Part shown: positions 36,050 to 46,256 of the stretch, piece after piece
Numbering within the stretch: the first letter of the stretch is position 1
Layout of the letters: every line of letters begins with the position of its first letter
Assembly: GCA_036971715.1 (NCBI GenBank)
Contig: JAVHJL010000002.1
Coordinates: 3,690,501-3,754,500, forward strand
Reading direction: 5' to 3'
DNA: 64,000 nucleotides
Origin: Arthrobotrys musiformis
Taxonomy: Eukaryota; Ascomycota; Orbiliomycetes; Orbiliales; Orbiliaceae
Notes under the pieces: model-generated
What the model was told of the DNA's origin: nothing
Database searches by the model: none
Seen by the model: the letters and a program-made list of their open reading frames with translations, nothing else
Translations under genes and position numbers: made by a program

Positions 36050-36812
36050 GGCGTCTTTTGTGTGAAGTCAGGGAATATTTATGTATAGGATTCTCTAGCT
36101 AGAGAATTCTATATATATTGATATAAACGAATAAATAAATAAATAAAAATCGATGCCTGCAAATATCTCGTGATACTCTAAACTCCCCGAGGTTGCGTGT
36201 GTCTGTGTATATTTATCTGTATGTTTGTTGGAAGTGTCGGTCTGTCCCAGGCGTGCAAGCAAGTGCATGTATTGTATGGATATATATGGATATAGATGGA
36301 TGGATGGATGGATGGATGTATTTATATATATTCTCACAGACAGCAAGGGTGAAGTCCGGAAGGAGAGGAAAAAGAAAATAGAAGGGGGAAGGGAAGGGAG
36401 GAGAGGGGGGGGTGTGAGTGAGAAGCTGGGGAAGAAGGGTAGACTTTTATACGCAGAGGTGACGGAGGGGAGAGAAGGGGAGTTTAAGAAGGGCGAGTGA
36501 GCTTATGCTGCTGTTGGATGGAGGAAGGATGGGATGGAGTGGTGGTGCGTGGAGTGCAGTGGAGTGGAGAAAATAAAAAAAAATAGAAAGGATGCCAGTG
36601 AGAAATATGGGGGTACCATGCTCTTCGAACTACTGACTTTTCAGACAACAGCACCACCGTACATATGTAAGTATGTATGTACTATGTACATAAGTAAGTA
36701 AGAAGTATGCGAGTATTGTCTGTATTCCATGTTGGACAGAAAAAGGATAAGAAAGAGAAGCACATGCATTTCTCTCTCTCTTTCTCCCTTTCTTTTTCTT
36801 TTCAGACCTTTG

Positions 36813-36841
36813 TTTTTTTTTTTTTTTTTTTTTTTTTTTTT
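36813..36841. repeat. Poly(T) homopolymer of 29
   Basis: Uninterrupted T run about 0.8 kb upstream of the creA start (an A run on the creA strand). The nearby GGGTTTGGGTTTGGC words are a separate degenerate repeat. Confidence 0.9.
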
Positions 36842-37232
36842 CTTGCTTTGGGTTTGGGTTTGGCTTTGGGTTTTTGGTTTTTTTTTGGTGTCTGTCCTGT
36901 CCGGGGCCTCGTCGGGATTTTTCCTTTCTTTTCTTTTTCCTATTTAAAGTTGGGGCACCGTCATCGAAAGGGGACGAAGAACCTCTTGTTAGTTACTTAG
37001 TTATGTGCATTACCAGGAGGGGGGTGGGGAAGGAGACGAGGACGAGGATGGGGACGAGGATGGATCGGAGGCCACGAAAATTGATTGAAACTTCGTTCGC
37101 GGAGTTCCCAAGAACAGAAGTTCAAAAAAAAAAAAAAAAAAGTTGGGGGTCGCATCCTTCCATCCATCCAATCCACCCATTCACTCACACACATGCTCGT
37201 TCTTTTTGCGTGCCCGTGCTCTCCAGCCGGCA

Positions 37233-37340
37233 AAGGGCCCTTTTCCCTTTCCCTTTCCCTTGCCCTTTCCCTTGCCCTTTCCCTTTCCCTTTCCCTTTCC
37301 CTTTCCCTTTCCCTTTCCCTTTCCCTTTCCCTTTCCCTTC
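37233..37340. repeat. Hexamer tandem array, mostly TTTCCC
   Basis: About 18 head-to-tail hexamers, nearly all TTTCCC with two TTGCCC variants close to the start. Both strands are open through it (Pro/Phe and Gly/Lys repeats), which produces false frames of 100-200 aa. It is not the telomeric TTAGGG repeat. It lies about 1.2 kb upstream of the creA start. Confidence 0.9.
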
Positions 37341-40224
37341 CTTTCCTTTTCCTCTCTTTTCTTTTCTTTTCGGATCTCCCAAAATTCCACCGAGCTGAGG
37401 TGTGGGGAAACTCTCCAAAACCCCCTCCCCCCCGGCGGCATGCTGGCGCCCGAGGTTATCCATCGCCGTTGGTTTTGCCCCCCCCCTCCTTCCTCCGCAT
37501 GGGTTCCATACTTGTATGAAGTGCAAATATGTCTACATCTGCGCATATACATACGTATCCACCGAGATTCATTTAAGCATCAGCGGAAGGAAATCGTAAA
37601 CCCCACTCTTTGCCGCGAACGGATCCTGGCCAGAACTCTCTCCCTCCTTGTACTTGTTGACAAGCGAGGCAGCCATTTCAACCCATCTATCAACCCCGTC
37701 CTTTCACTCCATTCCTTCCACAGACGCACATATCTACTACGTAGTATGTGTGACAGCCATATGTAGCTATATGGCGGTATGGGGTGGGATGGGCGGAATG
37801 GTCATGGTGATCGCAATAATGGTGATGGTGATATCAGGGTCCGACGAGCACGCCTTTCGAAACTAACCCCTCCCAGAAAATTAAAATAAACAGCCTGGCT
37901 GTCGTTTTTTTTTTTTTTTTCCCTTCCACCCCACACATTTGTCCGCCTGTTGCATTTCCCTCTGCCTTAAACCTCCTCCATCGAGAAGCAGAGAGGCAAA
38001 GACAAACGAATCAGAGGAGTATTGTGATGCATGGAGCTGTAAAAAAAGCAGGTGTGGTAGAAGCGGGACCAGGGTCTTTTTTGGGGCACCCAGATTTCTC
38101 TTTGCATCGGTTTGTTCCCTTTATCTCCTCCAAGCCATCCATTTGAATCGAACATCATCCTTTTGAAGAAGGCATAGACTATCGCAACACCCAAAGGCTT
38201 CAAATGAACCCCCCACTCGCTTTTTGCGACTCCTTCCGAAGCCCATCGTCGTACATATCTTTGAGGACACCCACCAGTTTATTTCCCCATAAACTTGGCG
38301 TGTTCCATCAATTTGGTTGGTCTGGGGCCTGAATTTGCCGCTTAAAATCAGATTAAGCTTACCTGCTGCCCAGACGTTTCTTTTTCTTCCCCGATCTCGT
38401 CGGCCCTCTTCTCAGACTTTTTTTTTTTTTTTTTTCCCGTATCGTATTGAAAAAACAATATTTTCGAAACTGCGGGGTAGGCAGGTCTTGGATTCATCAG
38501 AAAGCTTTGTGATCTGCGAGGATAATACCATGTGCGTAGTATTATTCCTTTTGGTTTCAGTTCGAGGGATGCCATCAGCCGATGTCGTGATATCATCCAC
38601 CACAAAACCATTCAATCATATGGGAATGGCCAACCAGCGAGCACGTGCGCGGTTGAATTCCATGGACACCTTTTCGAGAAATAGCCATGGGCTCGGATTT
38701 CAGATTGGTAGCCCTTCTTGGGGAAGGCCCACGTAACGCGGGCATCTTTTAGGCTGGTGATACCTTGATCAAGTTTCGCGGCAGCTTGAAATTGGCGATA
38801 CGAAGTATGAAGGTGGAATTGCATTGTAATGCAGTTGTGGAGGTGGTCCCCCCACGCTATTCCGCAGCACTGCTGTGGCATGAGCCTCAGCAGGAGCGGA
38901 GCAATATGGCTACCACCCAAACGGGCCAAATGGGGCAATTCAGCAGACTGATTGCATGCGGTCGGGCACAGACACAGCTCTCTGGTATGTGTGCTGGCTG
39001 TTGGGCGATGGGATTTCGGCCCGGAAATCGGTCCAGCAGCAAATGTGTTGTGGTGTTTGCTGCCCTTTAGCCGGTTCCCTTTAGCCGGATGAATTTCCTG
39101 AAGCTCGGAAAAACTATTCGATTCGATGCGCCAACGGCTAATCGATGGAAGGGGGGTCAGTTTTTCCGGGAGGCAATCTCTCGTCTGAGTCTGTGCTTTG
39201 TGGCCTTATCTGCCCTTCAAACATACTAACCGCTAGGAAGTATCACTCGTCTCGTCTCGTTTCCCCCAGACTTTTGCCTGGGTTCCTCCCTCACATGTAA
39301 CCAAGTCTGACCTTGGACCAAGATGACGGACCAGCATGGCATGTATGTATGTAAGTAGGTGTGCATGTATGGGTGCGTATAAACCGAGGATAAAGGAAAT
39401 GGGTGCTGTGAGATAACCGCACTCTCGGGGAATTTCGCACACCCCGGCCTCGATGTTTAATTCAGCTCTCGGTCCTTGATCCATGGATAAGAGAAGAGCC
39501 CTCGAAGGAACACTTCCTTCGAGCGATATATCCACATCTGAAACCGAAGAGTCGCATCATCCCATCCCTGTCGACATGTGAAGGAGCTCGGAGAGCCCTG
39601 CATATCATGTATGTATGTATGTACATACTTACGTACATGTAGTAGTATACACACACACACACATAATATGCACGGTGGTCCCTGCACCCTAGGCCTGTGG
39701 ATCCATCCGAATTCCTTCTAGAAGCTGTGGGCCAAAGCTTGATCAAACAATCTCTCCTCCTCCTCCCCCTCCTCTTGTACTCACGTACATAGGTATGTAC
39801 AGGTTCAATCGTTCACATACACCCCCAAGCTAGCTCGGCCCCCCAGCTAGAACCCTGCGGACTAGCCAAAGCTATCTCGGAGACAGATGCAACCTGTTGA
39901 GATTGAGGTTTTTTTTTTATATACCGCAATCGACAGCTGGCCAAAATCAATGCTTCCCCTTGAAACGGTTTAGAACCAAGCTTCTGTGCGAAATGTTGAG
40001 ATGCATCTCTGTATCATATGCATATATACGTGGTCCGTTCACCCCCCCTTGACATCGCCTATCTTCCTCCAATGCACTTTTATTGCATATATTGCATTGA
40101 CGATTCGGTTCCCGGTTTTATCGGCATCGCTTTATAACCTGAGCTATGCCCAATACACACTCGCACATGGATCCTCCTTGGAAAGCCCGGCTTTATCATC
40201 TGGTCACATCACCCTAGCTATAGG

Positions 40225-41228
40225 CTAGCCCAGCACTGCTCGATCGCTCATCATCCTCCCTTCGATATTTCTCATCATGTGGTACCTGCACTTCGAGTTC
40301 AAAACACCACCAATTCCGAATGCAGGTACAATTCGACAGCTATTCATTTCCGAACCGGCATTTGATTAGCAAAGGCTCTGAACAGCGACACAGTCAGAGG
40401 AAGCATACATCCTAGCGAGTGAACTCTTTAGGTAATTAGCGCTGACAGCTTGGAAGCGGTCTTTCACGCCGAGCTTCCCTCCCCGATTATACAGATCTAG
40501 GCCAAGCAAGTGTAACGGTGTCGACAGGAACTGACAGCCTAATAGCAGTTGTAGCATCCAATTAGTCGATCGTTTTGGTATACTTATTTTATACTATTGA
40601 TGTTTGGGAGTCTTGTTTACCTGCTGGCGCCAGAATCTGCGCCGTAGACAGCGAACTCAGTCCCCCAACATTTTCAGGAAGGATTTTAGAGAGGACCGGA
40701 GGGATGTTGAAGGAAAATAGAATTGTCAAGCAGTCCCTAGCACAGAACAAAGCGTATGTTGGGAGTGGAATGGGTTTCGATGCCCCGGTCCCAAACATTC
40801 GGGCAAAATTCCGGTCCTTGACAAGCGTCAGAAGGATATTTGTGCTATATCAGTCGTCCATTGATCAGAGACTTGGTGTCAGACGTGGATGCGAGTTTGA
40901 TCGGGGATAGTAGTGGAGTACCTTGAAGTCCCAGCAAATTTCGCAGTACCTGCCGTAACTTTGGTGATATCCTCGTTCCCTTTCTTATGTGATAGAAAGG
41001 TATCGGTCGTATTGGCGACGATGTATGTGCCAGCATATACCATCTATGATAGAGCAAGTCAGAAACGGCCTGCTCCTCTCTTCCCAGGTGAGCAAGTAGT
41101 ATTTGCGTACAGCAACTAAGCCAAACGTCCTTGACATAAAGAATGCCTGGGGTTTGGTCACCATTTGGGTAATGGAGTCCCTGGCAAAATCGAGGGCGTG
41201 TCAGTGGTGGCCTGGATATTCATTATTT

Positions 41229-41263
<35 letters not shown>

Positions 41264-41717
41264 CATTTGGCAAATAATTATAAGGTAGGTAAGTACTTAA
41301 TGGATGCTGCCAATCTCCGCTTGCCACTCGCATTTTCCACTATGCTCCTTCAGAAGAGAAAGGGTCGGATATGTTAGTTGAAGGCTCCAAAAGACCTATA
41401 TCATATCAATGATCAAGGCACAGGAGCTGTTCTATTCAAGTTGGCAAGGGTAATCGTAGTCCTTACTTGTCAATCATACAGATTGCCTGTGGTGAAGATT
41501 AATATCAGCACTGAAGTGTGCCGAAAGGTATATAAAGACGACGTGTGCGCATAGATGCGTGGACGTTTGAAGATGGGAACGAACATACCGGCGCTACAGC
41601 GACTGCAGCGATAACCGCAGAAGCTATATCAGCCCCAATTCTTTTAAATAATCGTGCATTTTGAGGAGATGGCTGCTTTCGCTCATGGACAGCGGTGTAG
41701 GCAGTGTCTGATTGCAT
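40225..41717 (-). CDS. Fungal mitochondrial-carrier-like membrane protein
   Basis: I recognise this as the fungal family resembling S. pombe C365.16, weakly similar to mitochondrial carriers; its substrate is unknown. It is invisible as a single frame. Exons on the minus strand: 41717-41589, 41486-41467, 41347-41297, 41180-41111, 41043-40922, 40844-40621, 40538-40409 and 40339-40225; all phases match, giving 286 aa. Recognisable blocks are RIGADIASAVIAAVAVAP, AICMIDKSIVENASG, MVTKPQAFFMSRTFGLVA, YAGTYIVANTTDT, LVKDRNFARMFG, PLPTYALFCARDCLTI, FLSTPLHLLGLDLYNRGGK, and RIVPAFGIGGVLNSK. Exon 2 is only 20 nt, and the third intron carries an A/T homopolymer (41230-41260). It is likely an inner-membrane protein. 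Tandem with NOT2 and BBC1 on the same strand. Confidence 0.85.
41230..41260. repeat. Poly(A) run of 31 inside an intron
   Basis: Uninterrupted A on the plus strand, so T on the coding strand. It sits within the third intron (41296-41181) of the carrier-like gene, ahead of the acceptor, where it could act as a very long pyrimidine tract. Confidence 0.85.
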
Positions 41718-42810
41718 CTGAACTCGAACTCAGACGCGGGGTGTGTGCGTGCGCGGTAAAGGAGCCGACGAGTGAATTCGAGGATCGATGCGACGGCAAG
41801 CGCAAGCTAAGTTAAGCTCGGGTTTGCAAATGTAAAACCTGAGAAGAGGATTGGCTGGTGATTTGGATATTTTTCAATGCAATTGCTTGACTTTCCACTC
41901 TATTCTATTGTTATCGGTCCCAGTCGCCCATGTCCATCTGTCTGCGTGAGAGCGACTATTTGAATTGAAAAGGGAGCAGGTCTGTCTGTTATTTGGAATG
42001 GGGGGGACGAATCAATTATATAAAAATGAAGACGGGAAAGGGAAAAAAAAAAAAAAAAAAGGCCTCGACTCACCACCCACGATAAGTGCGAGTGCAAGTG
42101 CAAGTGCAAGTGCGAGTGAGAGCCGTCAATAGCCTGTCTGCATCACCCTTTCCCGGCGCCACCTTTATTTTTTTATTTTTATTTTTTTTTTTGGTTTTCT
42201 TCCCTTCCTACCTTATTTTTACTGCATGAACATTCCGAGGTCTGCATGCAGGTATTACATTGGTGTAGGTAACTACCTACCTAGGTACCTAGGCTAGGTA
42301 CTCAAGCTCTGGACGGTACGGCTGCTAGCTATCGCCTATCAAAAACCTGGATGAGAGCCGACAGGGGAGAGCTCAAACGTTACTGGATAAGAAGTATCTT
42401 CGCTTCCTATCAACACCGGCACATATATACCTCTTAATGTAGAGAAATATACCTAGATAACCAGCTACGATATATTCAACCCCAGGAATTGATATCTCTC
42501 GGTCCAAGACGGAGAACTCGGGGTTCAGGCCGCGCGATATTGGTTCCTATTCATTGCTAAATCAAGAAGGAAATTCGCTACGAAAAGATGTGAAAGAAAG
42601 AAAGAAAGAGGGGGTGGAAGAGACAAAGGGAAAGGATAGGGCAAGGAGGAATTCAAGGGAAGGTGGGAAAAAGAGAAAAGAATATCAATTATTGACCATC
42701 AGAACCGAACACCCCGGCCCAATCGTAGCCTACAGATACGAATAATTCGAAAAGGAGCGAGCATAAAAATCAGATTGCCATCCATTCATGTTCATTCGGA
42801 TCGGATTATA
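41718..42810. other. Intergenic region between the carrier-like gene and NOT2
   Basis: 1.1 kb without a supported gene: promoter of the carrier-like gene at the left and the NOT2 3' flank at the right. It contains an A run (about 42042-42060), GTGCAA repeats (42086-42112), a dense cluster of TACCTA/TAGGTA words (about 42264-42303) and (AAAG)n near 42594-42610. Confidence 0.65.
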
Positions 42811-45394
42811 TCAAGTGAGCGACATCCGGCTTTGATCTAACGCTGCATATTCCAGGATGAACTCTTTCTAAAAACGGTGTAACCGCTCGTTAGCGAGGCT
42901 TGGGGTAAGGATACTGAGTTTTACGGAGCAGGGAAAGCGAACCTGTTGCCGTTCCCATAATGTTGGCTCGAAAAAGACGTATACACCCTTTTCAAACCGC
43001 CCTTGTACTATCTGCGATGGCTCATTGCCCGGAACCTTCGTCAACCAAACCTGAAGCTCCTTGTGATACCTCCAATTGCGTTGAGTCCTGCGGTAATCAT
43101 GTTAATGCAACGACCAATAGTTTCGGGGGCCAAGCTGTCGACTCTACTACGTACAACTCCTGGGCCACGATTTCCTGCATCACATCCTTTGGCATCGTGT
43201 AGAAGATATAAAACAAGGTCTCATCGGAAAAGTTTCGCACTTTTGACTGTAACGTCTGGGTGTTCAGGACCGCATAGCACTGCGGGAGCTTGAAGTCTGG
43301 CTCGGCGGCTCGGACTTGTTGATCAGACCACGGAGATGCAAACGTGGCGCTGAGCGGTTGTCTGCGAGGGGAGCGCGAGTTCAAGTTAGTTTCGGGTCAT
43401 TCAATGCGTTTCAACTAGAAGGCCAAAATCGGAGAAGCCAAGAAGGACTTCGGGAGCCTTGCTTCAGATGATCAGCTGTATTAAGAAAGATCGAGCCGTA
43501 CTCGGGTTGATTCAATTCCAGGCCCAGTTGGGTCAAATCGGTTCCCAGCGCAAGAAGCGCCATATCAAGGTCTTCATTTCGTATCAGTGGGAGGAGGCCG
43601 TTGAGGCCAAATCGATCGATCTCGCTCGGGGCTGACGACTCGCTCGGCTCGGTATCCGGCGGAGTAGAGGAGTACCGTTGTGGCTGCTGATCCGATTGAG
43701 GGTCTGATTGGGACGGAACGCCTGTTATCGAGGAAGAATTCGATGGTTGCTGCGCCAATGGGCGACTGTTCGCGCTCTGCGGCATCGAGGCTGATGTGGT
43801 TATGGTCGTTGCGACGGTGCCGATGGGAGGTACGATTGATCCTGAGCTCGAGGTGGTCTTTGCCTTTTGTAATCCGACGGAAATGCCGATTGCGACGGGT
43901 TTATAAGTAGTTAGCTTACGTGAATTTATTAATATTGTCTCTTTCTCTCTTTCTCTTCCTTCTTTTTTTTTTGTTCCTTTTTGTTTTCCCACTTCCTTTT
44001 TGTTATAGGGAGAGGTTCTGGAAAGGCGGGGGGATATAACAAGGTGTGCATGTGCATGTGTGCAGCTAATTCAACCAACCTTTCGATTGCTGTCGGGTGA
44101 TAGTTCAGCGGCCGTGGAAGAAGAGGAGGCTTGCGATTGTTGTTGATGGGAGAGCGATGGGAGGTTTGTTTGGTGATGGTCCATCATGACGGGCGATAGA
44201 CGCTGCTGCTGCTGCTGCTGCTGGCTGGCTGCAACGTTCCGAGGCGAGTTAGTTATTTGGTTGGTTGTTCGACTCCATCGATCCCACCATAATAATGAGC
44301 AACAAATAGTCTAAATTAGACTCCCAGGCCTAAAGTGTCTTCCAATCGAATGCAGCGGGAAGGAACGAAGGGGGAAGAGGAAGAAGAGGAAGAACCCACC
44401 GTTTAGGCTTTGACTCCTGCTACCGCTGGTGCCTTGCTGCTGCTGCCGTCCCGAGCCCGTCTGTAGTCCCGAAGATGACAGTCCACCGTTAAGAAACGAC
44501 TGTCGCTGGGAATCCGACTGTGATAACATGTCGAGGCCCTGTAGGGTCTGGCCACCGAGCAGAAAGCTGCCCTTTCTATCGTTCAATCCGTCGCCAACTA
44601 GCGCACTCGAGCTCGGGAGGGCCGGGAAGTCCTCGTTGCTCCCCAGTCGCGGGTTCCTGCCACTCGGTCCTCCACTACCCTGAACCTGTCCTCCTACTCT
44701 TTGTATGCCAAAGTCGTCCATTACATGGTTGCTCTGATACAGTTCTTCCTGTGCCTGCCGTCCCTGGGCCTGACTCGGAGACTGTGTGCTCGCTCGTCCC
44801 CATCCTTGGTTAGAATTCTGGTGAGCACTGCCGGTGCCTAATACGGGAAACTCCCTACGTCCAATCCACGGTGCCGGCATTTATATCAGCCAAACACGAC
44901 CGATACACGGCAATTTCGAATACGTACGAAAAGGATAAAAGGGGGTGGAGACGAAGGAGAAGAGGAGGGGGTTGGTCGCCAGATGGAAGGATTCGGTACA
45001 TACGAGATATCAAAGGGCGTGGCAGGTTGCGACGGGTTCGCGAGCGGTTGGCCAAAGGCGGCTATCGACGAATTTTGCGTCTGTTGTGTTGGTGGAAAAG
45101 CCCAACCTGCTGAAGCTTTCAACCCAAGAAATAGCCAAGGTCAGTCGGTCAATGAATGCAGAGCCGGGAGGGAGATAGATGGATATATAGGTACCTAGCT
45201 TGCCGTTCGGCGGCATTCTTGATATCAGGTTGCTGGAGGCGCCAGGGGTGTTTCGAAGACCTGATGACGGCTGCGGGGGGAAGCCAGCATGCCTAGTTTG
45301 GGAGCCTGATAAGTCCACGATCAGCCGGCACTGTGCAAACGGCGAATGTTTGTGATATCATCTCAAGCTCGGGGAACGTACTGGGCCGATTCAT
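42811..45394 (-). CDS. NOT2: CCR4-NOT complex subunit NOT2 (CDC36)
   Basis: Core subunit of CCR4-NOT, which deadenylates mRNA and regulates transcription. Exons on the minus strand: 45394-45382, 45305-45195, 45109-45004, 44854-44400, 44228-44080, 43863-43502, 43361-43155, 43087-42943 and 42867-42811; 534 aa. The first exon encodes only four codons. The fungal N-terminal region reads SRMPPNGKL and FDISEFPVLGTG; the C-terminal NOT2/3/5 domain (about 400-534) has FASPWSDQQ, TLFYIFYTMPKDVMQEIVAQEL, RNWRYHKELQVWLTKVPG, YVFFEPTLWERQQKEFILEY, all diagnostic. The middle is Gln/Ser-rich, with a run of six Gln. The acceptor of exon 3 is a tandem CAGCAG. Several conserved peptides span junctions, so the exon model is well supported. 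Confidence 0.94.
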
Positions 45395-46256
45395 GATGTC
45401 GATTTAGGAGTTTGTGGTGGGGTTCGGGTTCGGGCTCGGGTTCGGGTTCGATTTGGAGTGAACTACGGAGTAGATACACGGAGACCGTCTGCCGTATGCA
45501 CGCGCCGGGGGTGGGGCACTTGGATCTATAATATGCTATAGAGTACCTATTTATGTCTGTCTGTCTGTCTGCGTGTACGAATATGTATTGTATAGAAAAG
45601 GTAGCAAGCGATATTGATGGGCAAGGAATTCGAACGGGCGCGATTTGGTATTATTGCTATTGAGTGGTGTAGTGTACATGTATGTAAGGTAGTAAGGAAG
45701 TAGTTAGCGTGCCCGTGCCCGTTCGAATTCGGGTGCGCTTCCATGATCCCTACCATCATAATACATTGTATGATATTATATATATTACATGCAATCAATC
45801 AATGCACCCGAAGCAACAAAACATACATGTACACTCAAGTAGGCATCTATACAAGGTAGGGAGGTAAGGGTCTGAGAAAGTGGAGAAAGTTCTTGAAAGT
45901 CCGGGTTGTATATAGGTGTACAGGTATATGGGCATACACTACGGTACTAAATTACTTCCACGCTTGCTTGCTTGCTTACTTACTTGGGTACTGCACTGAC
46001 TGACTGACTGACTTACTTACTTACTTACTACTCAGGTACTTATTACTAGCTACAAGCTACTCTACAAGTGAGGGAGCCTAAGACTGGTCAAGTTGGGCGC
46101 GGGGGAGGAAAGAAAAAAAAGGGAGTTGCAAAGAAAGGGAATGAAAGGGAAAGAAGAGAGTGTGTGCGAGAGAGAAAGAGAGGGGGGGGGAGAAAGAGAG
46201 TTATCGAAAGACAGAACAGGCAAATAGGGTTGGGGGGAAGCTGGATATCGACATTG
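45395..46256. other. Intergenic region between NOT2 and BBC1
   Basis: 862 bp: NOT2 promoter plus BBC1 3' flank. Holds GGTTCGGG repeats (45419-45447), (GTCT)n at about 45554-45570, ATTCGAAC/GTTCGAAT words in opposite orientation near 45630 and 45722, and CTTG, CTGA and CTTA tetramer runs (45963-46030). No gene is seen. Confidence 0.65.

Larger units (their letters stand above)
36050..40224. other. 4.2-kb repeat-rich region upstream of creA
   Basis: No gene could be supported. The part nearest 36050 is presumably the creA leader and promoter: an A/T-rich start, (GGAT)n at 36296-36318, CTGGGG at 36426, CCGGGG at 36901 and GTGGGG at 37402 (CreA-type words), a T29 run (36813-36841), and a TTTCCC hexamer array (37233-37340). 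Further out are T runs near 37906 and 38419, GTATGTAC-type inverted words (36660-36700 and 39608-39640), (AC)n near 39648, and GGTGATGGTG near 37802. The 3' flank of the carrier-like gene occupies the far end. Confidence 0.6.

Noticed and set aside
37233..37340. Telomere-like interpretation of the hexamer array
   Set aside because: The unit is TTTCCC/GGGAAA, not TTAGGG, and unique genes flank it on both sides.
37143..37766. Long Pro/Phe and Gly/Lys frames on both strands
   Set aside because: They are created by the TTTCCC hexamer array, which has no stop codon in any frame.
38317..39070. Plus- and minus-strand frames in the creA-to-carrier gap
   Set aside because: Short, overlapping and without recognisable features; I tried joining them across GT..AG pairs and found no family.
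45600..45740. GTTCGAAT words resembling a tRNA T-loop
   Set aside because: The flanking bases do not give a 5-bp T stem, and no acceptor stem or anticodon arm can be placed; no tRNA was found anywhere in the window.
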